64,000 nt of DNA from the NCBI GenBank assembly GCA_020633655.1, contig JACKDF010000007.1:62001-126000 (forward strand), in the 5' to 3' direction. The translations under genes were made by a program, and so were the position numbers. A model generated the notes under the pieces. The model ran no database searches. It saw only the letters and a program-made list of their open reading frames with translations, and was not told the origin of the DNA. This document shows positions 9,708 through 19,331 of this stretch, piece by piece (within the stretch, counting starts at the first letter, position 1; each line of letters begins with the position of its first letter). The stretch comes from Deferribacteres bacterium. GTDB taxonomy: Bacteria > Zhuqueibacterota > Zhuqueibacteria > Zhuqueibacterales > Geothermadaptataceae.

Positions 9708-10415
9708 TTAAACCATTTCCAGTTTGATTTGTTTATTATTCACTTTTTCATCCAGTTCAATTTTCCCATCACGAAGACGAACGATACGATTAGCATGATT
9801 GGCAATGCTTTCCTCGTGGGTCACAATAATTATAGTATTTCCGTTATTATGCAGCGTTTCGAAAATTTCCATAATTTCATCCCCGGTCTTCGTGTCCAGG
9901 TTGCCTGTTGGTTCATCTGCGAGGATAATTGATGGATTGTTTACCAGCGCACGCGCAATTGCAACGCGTTGTCTTTGACCACCAGAAAGCTCATTGGGTT
10001 TATGGTGCATTCTGTCAGACAGGTTGACCTGTTCTAGTGCATGAATGGCACTCTGTCTTCTACGGGTTGTCGTGACACCCGAATACACCAGAGGCAATTC
10101 AACGTTATGCAGCGCAGTTGCACGCGGTAATAAATTGAATGTTTGAAATACAAAACCGATTTCCCGGTTTCTAATTGAGGCCAACTGGTCGTCATTCATT
10201 TCACTTACCCGCTCACCTGCCAGATGATATTCGCCTGTGGTCGGGGTATCAAGGCATCCGAGAACATTCATTAATGTCGATTTACCTGATCCGGAAGGGC
10301 CCATGATGGCAACGTATTCATTTTTTTCAATACTGAAATCAATCCCGTCCAATGCCCGGACCTCGATTTCACCGATCGTGTATATTTTTCTCAAATCCTT
10401 GACTTCGATAAGCAT
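9708..10415 (-). CDS. ABC transporter ATP-binding protein, MacB/LolD type
   Basis: 235 aa ATPase with Walker A GPSGSGKST (residues 39-47), Q-loop in VFQTFNLLPR, signature LSGGQRQRVAIARAL, Walker B IILADEPTGNLDTKTG and switch His in VTHEES. ENEYVAIMGPSGSGKSTL-like and EPTGNLD features fit the MacB/LolD/FtsE class serving four-TM FtsX-like permeases. It lies 26 bases after tolC in the same direction. Unusually, no permease or membrane-fusion gene is next to it, so the partner must be encoded elsewhere. Energises export of a small molecule, peptide or lipoprotein; substrate unknown. Confidence 0.92.
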   Translation of the reverse strand: MLIEVKDLRKIYTIGEIEVRALDGIDFSIEKNEYVAIMGPSGSGKSTLMNVLGCLDTPTTGEYHLAGERVSEMNDDQLASIRNREIGFVFQTFNLLPRATALHNVELPLVYSGVTTTRRRQSAIHALEQVNLSDRMHHKPNELSGGQRQRVAIARALVNNPSIILADEPTGNLDTKTGDEIMEIFETLHNNGNTIIIVTHEESIANHANRIVRLRDGKIELDEKVNNKQIKLEMV

Positions 10416-10441
10416 GATGACTCCTGAGAAGTATTATTGTA

Positions 10442-11809
10442 TTATTTCAATTCACCCGTAAGTGATGCCAACTGTGCTTCATAAATTTTCATATCATATT
10501 TTGCACGAACAAGCGTACTCTTTGCACTCGTTAAATTGGCTTGCGCTGTCAGCACATCCAGAAGTGTTCCTGCTCCAACACGATAGCGCTCCTGTGCCAA
10601 CCGCAAATCTTCCTTTGAGGAAAGAAGATTACTTTGGTTAATGTTCGCTATTTGACGGTATGCTTCGAGATTGTTGAGGGCGTTAATTACTTTTCGTTTG
10701 ATATCCCGTTCAGTATAATCCAAATTCTCAGCAGAAATTCGATAGTTGTATGTTTGACGGTCAACACTGGCCGCGTCGCGGAATCCGGAAAAAAGGTTGT
10801 AATCTAAACTAATACCAAACGAGATTGTCCAGTCTTTATCAAATCCCGTATAAACACGTTCGAGCTGATCATTTCTTCTTCCGTAAGAAGCGGATGCGCT
10901 AAGTGTTGGAAGGAAGGCATACTTCGCACTTTTTCGACCATGAGTTGCGGCTATCATTTCTGATTTATAACGTTGAATATCCGGATTCGCAGCTAGCGAT
11001 CGATTGAGTACTTCCTCAAGGTTATAGGCTCTTGCCTGACCTATATCGACCATATCCACGACTTCAAGTGGTGTGTCCGCCCTGTTTCCTAGAATGATAT
11101 TGAGGTTGGTCCGGGCTTCTTCGACGGCTGCTTTTTGTCCAAGGAGACTAATTTTTTCCCTGCCTAAAGTAGATTGCGATCTGTAGACATCCGCTTGAGC
11201 TACAGAACCAATTTCGTACATACTTTCAGTGCGTTTGAGTTGTTCTTCATACTGCTTGACGGATTCTTCATAAACCTCAACCAGCTGTTGTGCTTTGAGC
11301 AAGCTATAATAAGCATTGTGGACATTATAAATTGTGGACTGAACAGTTGATTCCAGCGCCATTTCAGTAGCATCTTTATTTGCTGTTGATTGCTTGATGT
11401 TGTTGTAAGTCTGTCCAAAATCAAACAATTGCTGGCTAAGACGAAATGACATATTATTAGAATTGAAGTGCACTTCATCCGAGACGGCCTTTTTAATATC
11501 ATAAGTCACATTGCCGTTGGCATCAAGTCCTGTTGGGACACGGTCGAGATATTCACTTGGACCAACTCGGGTCTGGCCAGAATATAGACTTGCTGAAATA
11601 GACGGCAAAAGTGCTGAACGCTGGGTTGTAACATTGCTTTCGGCAATTTTAACCTGATACCTCGAAGCTGCTATTTGTGAGTTTTTATCCTGGGCCATTT
11701 TAACACATTGTTCCAATGTCAAAGGTTGGTTCTGCGAAAAGACTGGATTGGTAAACATGCCGAATGCACATGTAATTATGACGGCATTTAAAACAGATTG
11801 GTGGCTCAT
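10442..11809 (-). CDS. TolC family outer-membrane efflux protein
   Basis: 455 aa after choosing ATG at 11809, which has AGGAGG 11 bases upstream and begins a clean signal peptide (MSHQSVLNAVIITCAFGMF, cleavage near VFSQ). The mature start LTLEQCVKMAQDKNS is the usual TolC-family entry, and two similar halves follow, each with long amphipathic helices (for example LKAQQLVEVYEESVKQYEEQ and LAQERYRVGAGTLLDVLTAQ) and beta-strand pairs. It forms the outer-membrane channel/periplasmic tunnel of a tripartite pump, presumably with the ABC ATPase that follows. Confidence 0.93.
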   Translation of the reverse strand: MSHQSVLNAVIITCAFGMFTNPVFSQNQPLTLEQCVKMAQDKNSQIAASRYQVKIAESNVTTQRSALLPSISASLYSGQTRVGPSEYLDRVPTGLDANGNVTYDIKKAVSDEVHFNSNNMSFRLSQQLFDFGQTYNNIKQSTANKDATEMALESTVQSTIYNVHNAYYSLLKAQQLVEVYEESVKQYEEQLKRTESMYEIGSVAQADVYRSQSTLGREKISLLGQKAAVEEARTNLNIILGNRADTPLEVVDMVDIGQARAYNLEEVLNRSLAANPDIQRYKSEMIAATHGRKSAKYAFLPTLSASASYGRRNDQLERVYTGFDKDWTISFGISLDYNLFSGFRDAASVDRQTYNYRISAENLDYTERDIKRKVINALNNLEAYRQIANINQSNLLSSKEDLRLAQERYRVGAGTLLDVLTAQANLTSAKSTLVRAKYDMKIYEAQLASLTGELK

Positions 11810-11931
11810 GACTCTGGTTTCCTCCTTAAGTATATTGCTTTTGTGAATAAAAATTGTCATTGGGAGATTTTTGTGAAAGTGGTTATCCGACCACCTGTTT
11901 TTAACAGATAGTTTGCAGAAACGTTAGTATA

Positions 11932-11972
11932 TGAAAAAAGTTTCGCTGCACTGCAGCTTTTAACTTTTATAC
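11932..11972 (-). terminator. Possible terminator after cca
   Basis: GCTGCA and TGCAGC arms (11945-11957) lie inside an outer AAAAGTT/AACTTTT pairing. Read leftward the structure ends in GAAACTTTTTT. The very small inner loop makes it a weaker call than the other terminators. Confidence 0.4.
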
Positions 11973-12093
11973 ACCTCATATGGACGAATCTTCACTGAGA
12001 ATGTTCTACCCAGTTTAATTCATGATTACTAAGCTTGGGAACGGGATATCCCCAGACCATAGCTAGCACTGCATAACATATGATTTAACCTGA

Positions 12094-13518
12094 TTAATGG
12101 AGAAAATCATCTTTTATCAACAGGAGATATTTTTTAGCAGCTTCATATTCGTTTGGAATTTCACCGTCCAATATGGCTTCTTCTATTCTGGATTTGATCT
12201 GTCCAACCAGTTTGCCAGGTGGAATTTCGCAAAGCTCCATAATTTCATCCCCGCGAACTGGAGATTGAAAAGAACGCATTCGGTCTTTTTCTTCCACAGC
12301 ATTCAGGCGCTTTACAACAAACTCGAAATTTCCCAAGAATTTCCGTCGTCTTTGGGCGTTTCTACTCGTTATATCTGCGCGACATAGGGTAAGCAAATCT
12401 TCTAAATCAGCACCAACTTGAAACAAAAGACGACGGTAAGCGGAATCGGTACATTCTTCCTCAGCAAGGGCAATAGGCCTCAGGTGTAGCCTTGTTAATT
12501 TTTGTACGTATTTTTGCCATTCAGTCGAAAGGCGCAAACGCCTGAAAATGCGTGGAATCATGCGAGCACCAATTTCTTCATGTCCGTGGAAAGTCCAGCC
12601 TTTCGTCTCAATGAATTTCTTCGTCTGAGGCTTTGCTATATCATGAAACAATGCTGCCAGGCGCAATTGCGGTTTGTCTGTTTTTTCTGTGATATTATCC
12701 AGTACTTTCAACGTATGAGTAAAAACATCTTTGTGAGTATAACCATTTCTCTCATCTACCCCCTTGAGTGCAGAAAATTCAGGAAGAAATTGTGATAGAA
12801 TCCCCAGTTCATCCATTAAAAAGAAATATTTACCCGGTTTAGGAACGGCAAGGATTTTTAGAAATTCATCTGTAATGCGTTCCTGTGAGATTATCGCCAG
12901 TCGTTCGCTTACTTCAATAATACCGTTATATGTTTTTTCTTCTATTTTAAATTGCAATTGGCTGCTGAAACGTACTGCCCGCATTATACGAAGCGGATCA
13001 TCGGCAAATGTTGTCTGCGGATCCAAAGGAGTACGAATTATTTTGGCACGCAGGTCTCTACGCCCATGGAACGGATCAATAAGTGTGAACAACTTTTCTT
13101 TGCACAATGAAACCGCCATGGCATTTATTGTAAAATCACGCCTTGTAAGATCCGTTAGCAAATCGGCTGGTTTCACTTTAGGCTTGCGGGAGTCACCCCG
13201 GTAACTTTCTTGTCGGGCACCAACAAATTCCAATTCATGGTCATCAATTCCAACCATTGCGGTGCCAAATTTTTTATAAACAGCAACATGATTTGATTTT
13301 AAACGGTGAGCCACAAGTTTTGCAAATGCAATACCGTCCCCAACAACGACAAAATCAATATCCTTGACATTTTTTTTCAAAAGAGTATCGCGCACGAAAC
13401 CACCAACTGCATAGACTTCAATACCAATTTCAGCAGCGATCCTGCCAATCTTTTTTAACAGTTTGAGGTTTTTTTCGTCAAGCAAGGATTCGAAGTGATT
13501 TGCAAATTTTTGTGACAT
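12094..13518 (-). CDS. cca: tRNA nucleotidyltransferase / poly(A) polymerase family with HD domain
   Basis: Adds or repairs the 3' CCA of tRNA. The N-terminal nucleotidyltransferase head has GGFVRD (39-44) and the metal-binding DID (53-55), then RRDFTINAMA and DPLRIMRAVRF. The C-terminal part has an HD phosphohydrolase signature LAALFHDIAKPQTK and FHGHEEIGARM. 474 aa from ATG at 13518; an in-frame TTG at 13533 is the alternative. The start lies 41 bases inside the phosphatase gene upstream. Poly(A) polymerase cannot be excluded because bacterial members of both activities share these motifs. Confidence 0.9.
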   Translation of the reverse strand: MSQKFANHFESLLDEKNLKLLKKIGRIAAEIGIEVYAVGGFVRDTLLKKNVKDIDFVVVGDGIAFAKLVAHRLKSNHVAVYKKFGTAMVGIDDHELEFVGARQESYRGDSRKPKVKPADLLTDLTRRDFTINAMAVSLCKEKLFTLIDPFHGRRDLRAKIIRTPLDPQTTFADDPLRIMRAVRFSSQLQFKIEEKTYNGIIEVSERLAIISQERITDEFLKILAVPKPGKYFFLMDELGILSQFLPEFSALKGVDERNGYTHKDVFTHTLKVLDNITEKTDKPQLRLAALFHDIAKPQTKKFIETKGWTFHGHEEIGARMIPRIFRRLRLSTEWQKYVQKLTRLHLRPIALAEEECTDSAYRRLLFQVGADLEDLLTLCRADITSRNAQRRRKFLGNFEFVVKRLNAVEEKDRMRSFQSPVRGDEIMELCEIPPGKLVGQIKSRIEEAILDGEIPNEYEAAKKYLLLIKDDFLH

Positions 13519-14143
13519 CAGCGAAATTCTCAAACGGATAATATTTTAGGTTGTTTTTCACGCAGTAATGCTTTAGATCAGCTTTTGCAAAGATTAAATG
13601 GGCTTCAAGTGCTCCACAGCGGTCGGAATAGCCATCGCCAATCATGATGGTTTTTGCATGAGGATTTTGTTTTTTAAAGTTGCGAATATGGTAACCTTTG
13701 CAATTAGCGCACTGGTCACAACTGTATTCACTGTACGGAAATAAAGGCTGAATTTGTTTGCCATTTAAAAATTCAAGGTCATTGGCTCTTATTGTCAGAT
13801 GGGTAAGGTGGTACTTTTTTAAAATATCCTGAATATAAATTTTAAAACCATCGCTGAGAATGGTTATGTCAATTCCATTCGATTCACATAGTTTATAAAA
13901 ATCGTAAAAAGAATTATCAATATCCTGTTCAACAGCTAGTTCCTGCAACTGAATCGGAGTTACTTCTGCCGTTTTACATTCCCTATGATACATCTCACAC
14001 GAAGAAATCTTGCCCGCCATCCACTCATTAACAGCATCCATGCATTTGGCTTCATCACCGTATTTTATAAACAACTGGGCACCAACATCATTTTGCGCCA
14101 GTGTTCCATCGAAATCAGAAAATATGTGCCAGGAATTTTGCAT
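13478..14143 (-). CDS. MtnX-like HAD-IB family phosphatase
   Basis: 221 aa with HAD motif I DFDGT (nucleophile Asp10, acid Asp12), motif II in ITILSDGF, and motif III/IV in MIGDGYSDRCGA. A cysteine cluster CDQCANCKG lies in the middle, as in MtnX-type proteins (2-hydroxy-3-keto-5-methylthiopentenyl-1-phosphate phosphatase of methionine salvage). The window also has metK, ahcY, an MTA/SAH deaminase and pnp, so a methionine-salvage role is plausible. No mtnA, mtnB, mtnC or mtnD is seen nearby, so the substrate is open. It starts just past the ppdK terminator and overlaps cca by 41 bases. Confidence 0.8.
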   Translation of the reverse strand: MQNSWHIFSDFDGTLAQNDVGAQLFIKYGDEAKCMDAVNEWMAGKISSCEMYHRECKTAEVTPIQLQELAVEQDIDNSFYDFYKLCESNGIDITILSDGFKIYIQDILKKYHLTHLTIRANDLEFLNGKQIQPLFPYSEYSCDQCANCKGYHIRNFKKQNPHAKTIMIGDGYSDRCGALEAHLIFAKADLKHYCVKNNLKYYPFENFADVTKICKSLRILA

Positions 14144-14156
14144 TGAATGGTCCAGA

Positions 14157-14190
14157 ACAAAAATCGCCCCGGCATGCCAGGGCGATTTTA
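14157..14190 (-). terminator. Rho-independent terminator after ppdK
   Basis: Nine-base arms AAATCGCCC (14161-14169) and GGGCGATTT (14180-14188) around CGGCATGCCA. Read leftward it ends in ATTTTTG. It separates ppdK from the phosphatase gene. Confidence 0.8.
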
Positions 14191-14218
14191 TAACCTTTAG
14201 AACATAATTGACAGTTAT

Positions 14219-16927
14219 TTACTTTTCTTCAAGCACAGCTTGCGCTGCAGCCAGGCGAGCGATTGGCACACGGTATGGTGAACAACTTACGTAGTTCATG
14301 CCGGCGCGATGACAGAATTTAACTGAAGAGGGTTCTCCACCATGCTCACCACAAATACCGACTTTCATGCCAGCACGGGTTGAACGGCCTTTCTGAACAC
14401 CCATTTCAACCAATTGCCCAACACCACGTTGATCCAGTTTTTCGAACGGATCTGCTTCCACGATGTCTTCGTTGACGTATATTGGCAGGAATTTGCCGGC
14501 ATCGTCGCGCGAGATTCCAAGGGTGGTTTGTGTCAGATCGTTCGTGCCAAAACTGAAAAATTCTGCAACTTCTGCGATTTCATCAGCAGTGAGAGCAGCA
14601 CGGGGAAGTTCAATCATGGTACCAACCATGTATTCAACTTCAATTCCCTGGGCAGCAAATACGTCCGCAGCAACCCGACGAATAACTTTTTCCTGGTTGC
14701 GTAATTCTGTCACATGGCCAACAAGTGGAACCATAATTTCCGGCAGGACAGTAACACCAGCTTTTTTGACTTCGCAGGCTGCATCAAGAATAGCTGTGGT
14801 CTGCATTTCTGTTATTTCCGGATAAACCAGGCCAAGACGGCAACCGCGGTGACCAAGCATAGGGTTGAGTTCATGCAGCTGTTCAATTTTGTTGTGCAAT
14901 TTTTCAACAGGAACACCCATATCTTTTGCCAGCGCTTCGATTTCTTTTTCTGTCTGAGGCAGGAATTCATGCAATGGTGGATCCAGCAAACGAACAGTCA
15001 CAGGTTTTCCATCCATAGCTTTGAAAATGCCAACAAAATCGTCTTTCTGCATCGGTTGTAATTTTGCCAATGCTTTTTTACGGCCTTCGAGATCGTCCGA
15101 AAGAATCATCTCGCGAACGGAATCGATGCGATCACCTTCGAAGAACATGTGCTCGGTCCGTGTCAGGCCGATACCTTCTGCACCGAATGCTATGGCAGTT
15201 GCTGCCTGATCGGGTTGGTCGGCATTTGTACGTACGTTCAATTTACGCACTTCATCTGCCCATTCCATCAATTTTGCATAAGAATGGTAAGTAGGAGATT
15301 CTTCCGGTTTCATGGTTTTTTCCAGGAGAACTTGCAAAACTTCGGAGGGTTTTGTCGTAACATGGCCTTCCATTACTTCGCCCGTCGAACCATCGAGAGA
15401 AATCCAGTCGCCTTCTTTGAGAACTTTGCCACCAGCAGTCACCTGACGTTTTTTGTAATCGATGAGCAATGATTCGCAACCAACGACGCAAACACGACCC
15501 ATTTGACGGCCTACGAGGGCAGCGTGTGAAGTCATACCACCGCGTGCGGTGAGGATTCCTTCTGCAGCATGCATCCCCTGGATATCTTCCGGCGAAGTTT
15601 CAATACGTACAAGAACGACATCCTCACCCTTGGATTTCCATTCAACCGCGTCAGGTGCATTGAACACGATTCGCCCTGTAGCTGCACCGGGACCTGCGTT
15701 CAGACCTTTTGCATACAGGCTTTTGTCTTTAATATTTTTCGCTTTTTCATCCAAGTCAAAAATTGGACGCAGGAGTTGGTTCAACATGTTTGGCTCAACC
15801 CGCAGAAGAGCTTGTTCTTTGGTGATAAGACCTTCTTCAACCATGTCAACTGCGATTTTAATGGCAGCAAAACCTGTCCGCTTGCCAACACGGGTTTGCA
15901 GCATCCACAAGTGGCCATTTTGAATTGTGAACTCGTAGTCCTGCATATCTTTGTAGTGTTTTTCCAGCGTCCTGGCGATATTGGTTAATTCATCATACGA
16001 TTCCTGGGAAAATTTACTCATGTTCTCGAACGGTTCCGGAGTTCTCGTTCCGGCTACAACATCTTCACCCTGTGCGTTAATGAGGTATTCGCCATAGGGT
16101 TTGTTTTCCCCGGTTGCCGGGTCGCGGGTAAAACCTACACCGGTTGCACAATCTTCACCCATATTTCCGTAAACCATGGACTGTACGTTTACAGCAGTTC
16201 CCCATGAATCAGGAAAACCATTCAGTTTACGATAAATAATGGCTCGCTCATTGTTCCAGGAACCGAAAACTGCAGAGATAGCACCCCAGAGTTGTACCAT
16301 CGGATCTTCAGGAAATTCGTGACCGGTTTGCTCAAGGATTGCAGATTTATATTCGGCGACCAGTTCTTTCAGATCGGAGGCACTCAGTTCCGTATCATAT
16401 TTAATACCGCGATCTTCTTTTTTCTTATCCAGAATTTCTTCGAAGGGATCAACATCATCTTTTGATTTTGGTTTGAGATCAAGAACAACATCACCGTACA
16501 TTTGTACGAAACGTCTGTAGCAGTCCCAGGCGAAACGCTCGTTATTCGTTTTTGCAGCGAGCCCTTTTACTGTCGTATCGTTCAATCCAAGGTTTAGAAT
16601 CGTGTCCATCATTCCCGGCATCGAAACCCGAGCACCGCTTCGAACCGATACGAGAAGTGGATTTTCAGCATCACCGAACTTTGCACCCATTACGTTTTCA
16701 ATGCTATTTAAGCCACCTTTGACCTGCGGATCCAGTTCAGATGGGTAGGTTTCATTGTTTTCATAATAAAGTGTACAGACCTCTGTTGTGATTGAAAAAC
16801 CTGCTGGAACAGGAATTTTTAAATTGGCCATTTCTGCCAAATTTGCTCCTTTTCCACCAAGCAGATTTTTCATATCAGCACGACCATCCGCCGTGCCACC
16901 ACCAAAGCTATAAACATATTTTGACAT
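14219..16927 (-). CDS. ppdK: Pyruvate, phosphate dikinase
   Basis: Interconverts pyruvate, ATP and phosphate with PEP, AMP and pyrophosphate. 902 aa, the normal length. N-terminal nucleotide-binding domain: GGKGANLAEMANL, RSGARVSMPGMMDTILNLG. Central swivelling domain: GGMTSHAALVGRQMGR, phosphorylated His468. C-terminal PEP/pyruvate barrel: LTRTEHMFF, GTMIELPRAAL, FSFGTNDLTQTT, and CGEHGGEP with the catalytic Cys. ATG at 16927 (MSKYVYSFGGG) is preferred to 16939 because GGAG precedes it at good spacing. PEP made here could feed the ptsI/ptsH pair or gluconeogenesis toward the glgC genes. Confidence 0.96.
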   Translation of the reverse strand: MSKYVYSFGGGTADGRADMKNLLGGKGANLAEMANLKIPVPAGFSITTEVCTLYYENNETYPSELDPQVKGGLNSIENVMGAKFGDAENPLLVSVRSGARVSMPGMMDTILNLGLNDTTVKGLAAKTNNERFAWDCYRRFVQMYGDVVLDLKPKSKDDVDPFEEILDKKKEDRGIKYDTELSASDLKELVAEYKSAILEQTGHEFPEDPMVQLWGAISAVFGSWNNERAIIYRKLNGFPDSWGTAVNVQSMVYGNMGEDCATGVGFTRDPATGENKPYGEYLINAQGEDVVAGTRTPEPFENMSKFSQESYDELTNIARTLEKHYKDMQDYEFTIQNGHLWMLQTRVGKRTGFAAIKIAVDMVEEGLITKEQALLRVEPNMLNQLLRPIFDLDEKAKNIKDKSLYAKGLNAGPGAATGRIVFNAPDAVEWKSKGEDVVLVRIETSPEDIQGMHAAEGILTARGGMTSHAALVGRQMGRVCVVGCESLLIDYKKRQVTAGGKVLKEGDWISLDGSTGEVMEGHVTTKPSEVLQVLLEKTMKPEESPTYHSYAKLMEWADEVRKLNVRTNADQPDQAATAIAFGAEGIGLTRTEHMFFEGDRIDSVREMILSDDLEGRKKALAKLQPMQKDDFVGIFKAMDGKPVTVRLLDPPLHEFLPQTEKEIEALAKDMGVPVEKLHNKIEQLHELNPMLGHRGCRLGLVYPEITEMQTTAILDAACEVKKAGVTVLPEIMVPLVGHVTELRNQEKVIRRVAADVFAAQGIEVEYMVGTMIELPRAALTADEIAEVAEFFSFGTNDLTQTTLGISRDDAGKFLPIYVNEDIVEADPFEKLDQRGVGQLVEMGVQKGRSTRAGMKVGICGEHGGEPSSVKFCHRAGMNYVSCSPYRVPIARLAAAQAVLEEK

Positions 16928-16971
16928 AGAATACTCCATAAGTATAAATTAATTAGAATGTGCAGTTTATT

Positions 16972-18672
16972 TTAAATTTTATTTTCCGGTTGAAGAATTG
17001 CCGTAAATTGCGGTGGATTCTGTAAAAGATGGAGTGCTGTTTTAAACTCCATATCATTTTTAAAACTCGCTTTTACTTTGGCAGATGATCCTCCCTGTTT
17101 CGTTGCCAGTTCCAGATCCAACTGTTCCTCGATGAAAGTTCGATTTTTACCAAACTCAACGTCAAAAGATTGGTTTAGTTCAGATTCAAGATTGGCAAGC
17201 TGGGATTGTAACCTTTGTAAATTTCCTTCTTTTTCAAGGGCTGATTTTAACTCTTTAAACTCCTTTTGACTCTCTGACTCGTAATTGAACTGGCGTTCTG
17301 TTAAAAATATTTTAAAGTCATCCACAATTTCAGGAGTTGCGCTATAAAACGAGTCTGTTTTAATGTGGGTGTTGGTGAAATTTACCGCGTAAGTAAACAT
17401 CATCGATTGACGCAGCAAACTTTTTTGAAAGTTATTCAAAGAATCTATTGTTAGCGCTACATCTGGAGAAATTCCACCCCTGCCATGAACTTCGCGGCCA
17501 ATCGCTGTGCTAAATACTTTCAAACTATCCGCAGTGCGTGCTTCCGTTTCGGAGGATAACAGCAGCACTTTTTCTTTCTCTTTTTTCGAGCGCCGCTCGC
17601 GCTGGATTAGGCGTCCACTTGGCAGATAATATTTTGCTGTCGTTAGTTTGAGCTGAGCATTATGATCAATATCGATGATACTCTGAACCAGCCCTTTTCC
17701 ATACGTAGTTTGTCCTATAATTACCCCACGATCAAGGTCCTGCATTGCTCCTGCCATGATTTCGGAGGCCGAAGCACTGTTCTCATTGACCAGGAGAATC
17801 AGCGGTTGTTTGGGCAGCAGTGGTTCATTTTCGCTGTAGTATCTTTGCACCGTATCGGGAGTGCGGCCTTTTGTGGAAACAATAAAATCGCCTTTGGGCA
17901 GGAAGATATCCGCTATTCCAACGGCCGATTCGAGCAAGCCACCCGGATTGTTTCTCAAATCAATTATAAGTCCGGCCGTCATTCCTTTATTTTTTAGCGA
18001 TAAAACAGATTGCCGCATCTCTCGAATAGCATTTTTTGAAAAACGGGAAAGTTTTATGTAACCAATACTGTCCGCAACGATATCAGCGAATACTACATCT
18101 TTCACGATGATTTCTGCACGCACCAGTTTGAATTCAAGCGCTTTGTCGAGGCCATCGCGTGCAATTTTTATATTTACAGCTGTGCCAATTTCTCCTCGCA
18201 TCAGGTTTGCAACTTCGTCGACGCTCATTTCTTCCGTTGAAACCCCATCAACGAGAACGATACGGTCGCCTTCCCTGCAACCGGCACGTGCTGCAGGTGT
18301 ATCATCGTATGGCGGTTCCATGATGGTGGGCCAATGGTCGCGAACACCGATAACCATCCCAAGTCCGCCATAGCGTCCAGTCGTTAGTATTTGGAGCTGG
18401 GTATTTTCTTCGCCTTCAATTACAATAGTATAGTCATCTACTGCGGCGAGCATGGCATCGATGCCGATATTCATCAATTTGTGCGGATCAACCACATCGA
18501 TGTATTTGTTAGTGACTTCCTTGTAGACTTTGCCGAAATAAACGATGTTTTGCTGGACCTGGCCAAGATAATCAATCGCTAAAGGACTCCCTTCACGCGA
18601 GAGCCAGCCTGCAAAAGCGATACAGGCAAGTGTTGCGATCAGCAATTGGGATAATTTATTTTTTTTTATCAT
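16972..18672 (-). CDS. S41 family C-terminal processing peptidase (CtpA/Tsp type)
   Basis: 566 aa. An N-terminal hydrophobic segment (LLIATLACIAFAGWL) exports or anchors the protein in the periplasm. A PDZ domain follows around residues 90-180 (GGLGMVIGV, AGCREGDRIVLVDG). The protease core has LIDLRNNPGG, the Ser region NENSASASEIMAGA, and the Lys region IGQTTYGKGLVQ, a Ser-Lys dyad. A charged, coiled-coil-like C-terminal extension of about 170 residues (RLQSQLANLESELNQSF) is typical of FCB members. Its start overlaps the tmk stop by ATGA. Likely trims periplasmic or envelope proteins. Confidence 0.94.
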   Translation of the reverse strand: MIKKNKLSQLLIATLACIAFAGWLSREGSPLAIDYLGQVQQNIVYFGKVYKEVTNKYIDVVDPHKLMNIGIDAMLAAVDDYTIVIEGEENTQLQILTTGRYGGLGMVIGVRDHWPTIMEPPYDDTPAARAGCREGDRIVLVDGVSTEEMSVDEVANLMRGEIGTAVNIKIARDGLDKALEFKLVRAEIIVKDVVFADIVADSIGYIKLSRFSKNAIREMRQSVLSLKNKGMTAGLIIDLRNNPGGLLESAVGIADIFLPKGDFIVSTKGRTPDTVQRYYSENEPLLPKQPLILLVNENSASASEIMAGAMQDLDRGVIIGQTTYGKGLVQSIIDIDHNAQLKLTTAKYYLPSGRLIQRERRSKKEKEKVLLLSSETEARTADSLKVFSTAIGREVHGRGGISPDVALTIDSLNNFQKSLLRQSMMFTYAVNFTNTHIKTDSFYSATPEIVDDFKIFLTERQFNYESESQKEFKELKSALEKEGNLQRLQSQLANLESELNQSFDVEFGKNRTFIEEQLDLELATKQGGSSAKVKASFKNDMEFKTALHLLQNPPQFTAILQPENKI

Positions 18673-19322
18673 CTTGATTCCTCCAGTTCAAAACCCGCAC
18701 GCTTCGCAAAAATTTGGGTTATTTTCCATATCTCTTTCTCTTGCGTTTCGACAGGTTTTAAGGCATCGATCACTACGAATCGATGGGCATGATCCCGTGC
18801 TAATTGTAAATATCCCTTCCTCACTCGTTGATGAAAAGCTATCTCTTCAGATTCCAGCCTGTCATCAAGCTTGCCGGTATTGTTCCGGCGCTGTTTTGCA
18901 GTGTCCAAATCCAAATCAAATAAAAATGTCAAATGTGGTTCCAAACCCTGTGTTGCGAGTTGGATGGCCGATTGAATTAGATTATAATCCAGTTCACGTC
19001 CATATCCTTGAAATGCAGCTGTGCTGTCGGTATACCGATCACAAATGACAGCTTTCCCCAGCTGCAAAGCTGGCGTAATGACCTCATCAACAATTTGCGC
19101 GCGTGCGGCTGCGAAAAGCAATAATTCTGTACGTGCGCCCATGATGGCATGCGCGTTATCCAGCAATAATGTGCGAATATTCTCTGAAATGGTCGTGCCA
19201 CCCGGTTCACGTACATAAAGATGATCGATGTTTAACGCAGAAAAATTTTTCATCAGGATTTGTGCTTGCGTGGTTTTTCCGCATCCATCAATTCCCTCAA
19301 ATGTAATAAAAAATCCACTCAT
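18669..19322 (-). CDS. tmk: Thymidylate kinase
   Basis: Phosphorylates dTMP to dTDP. 217 aa with P-loop FEGIDGCGKTT (residues 8-18), YVREPGGTTISENIR, and the dTMP-binding DRY in CDRYTDSTAAFQGYG. The lid region contains RRNNTGKLDDRLESE. It shares ATGA with the downstream protease gene and begins nine bases after the MATE transporter stop, so the three genes are likely co-transcribed. Confidence 0.96.
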   Translation of the reverse strand: MSGFFITFEGIDGCGKTTQAQILMKNFSALNIDHLYVREPGGTTISENIRTLLLDNAHAIMGARTELLLFAAARAQIVDEVITPALQLGKAVICDRYTDSTAAFQGYGRELDYNLIQSAIQLATQGLEPHLTFLFDLDLDTAKQRRNNTGKLDDRLESEEIAFHQRVRKGYLQLARDHAHRFVVIDALKPVETQEKEIWKITQIFAKRAGFELEESR

Positions 19323-19331
19323 TTGTCATTT

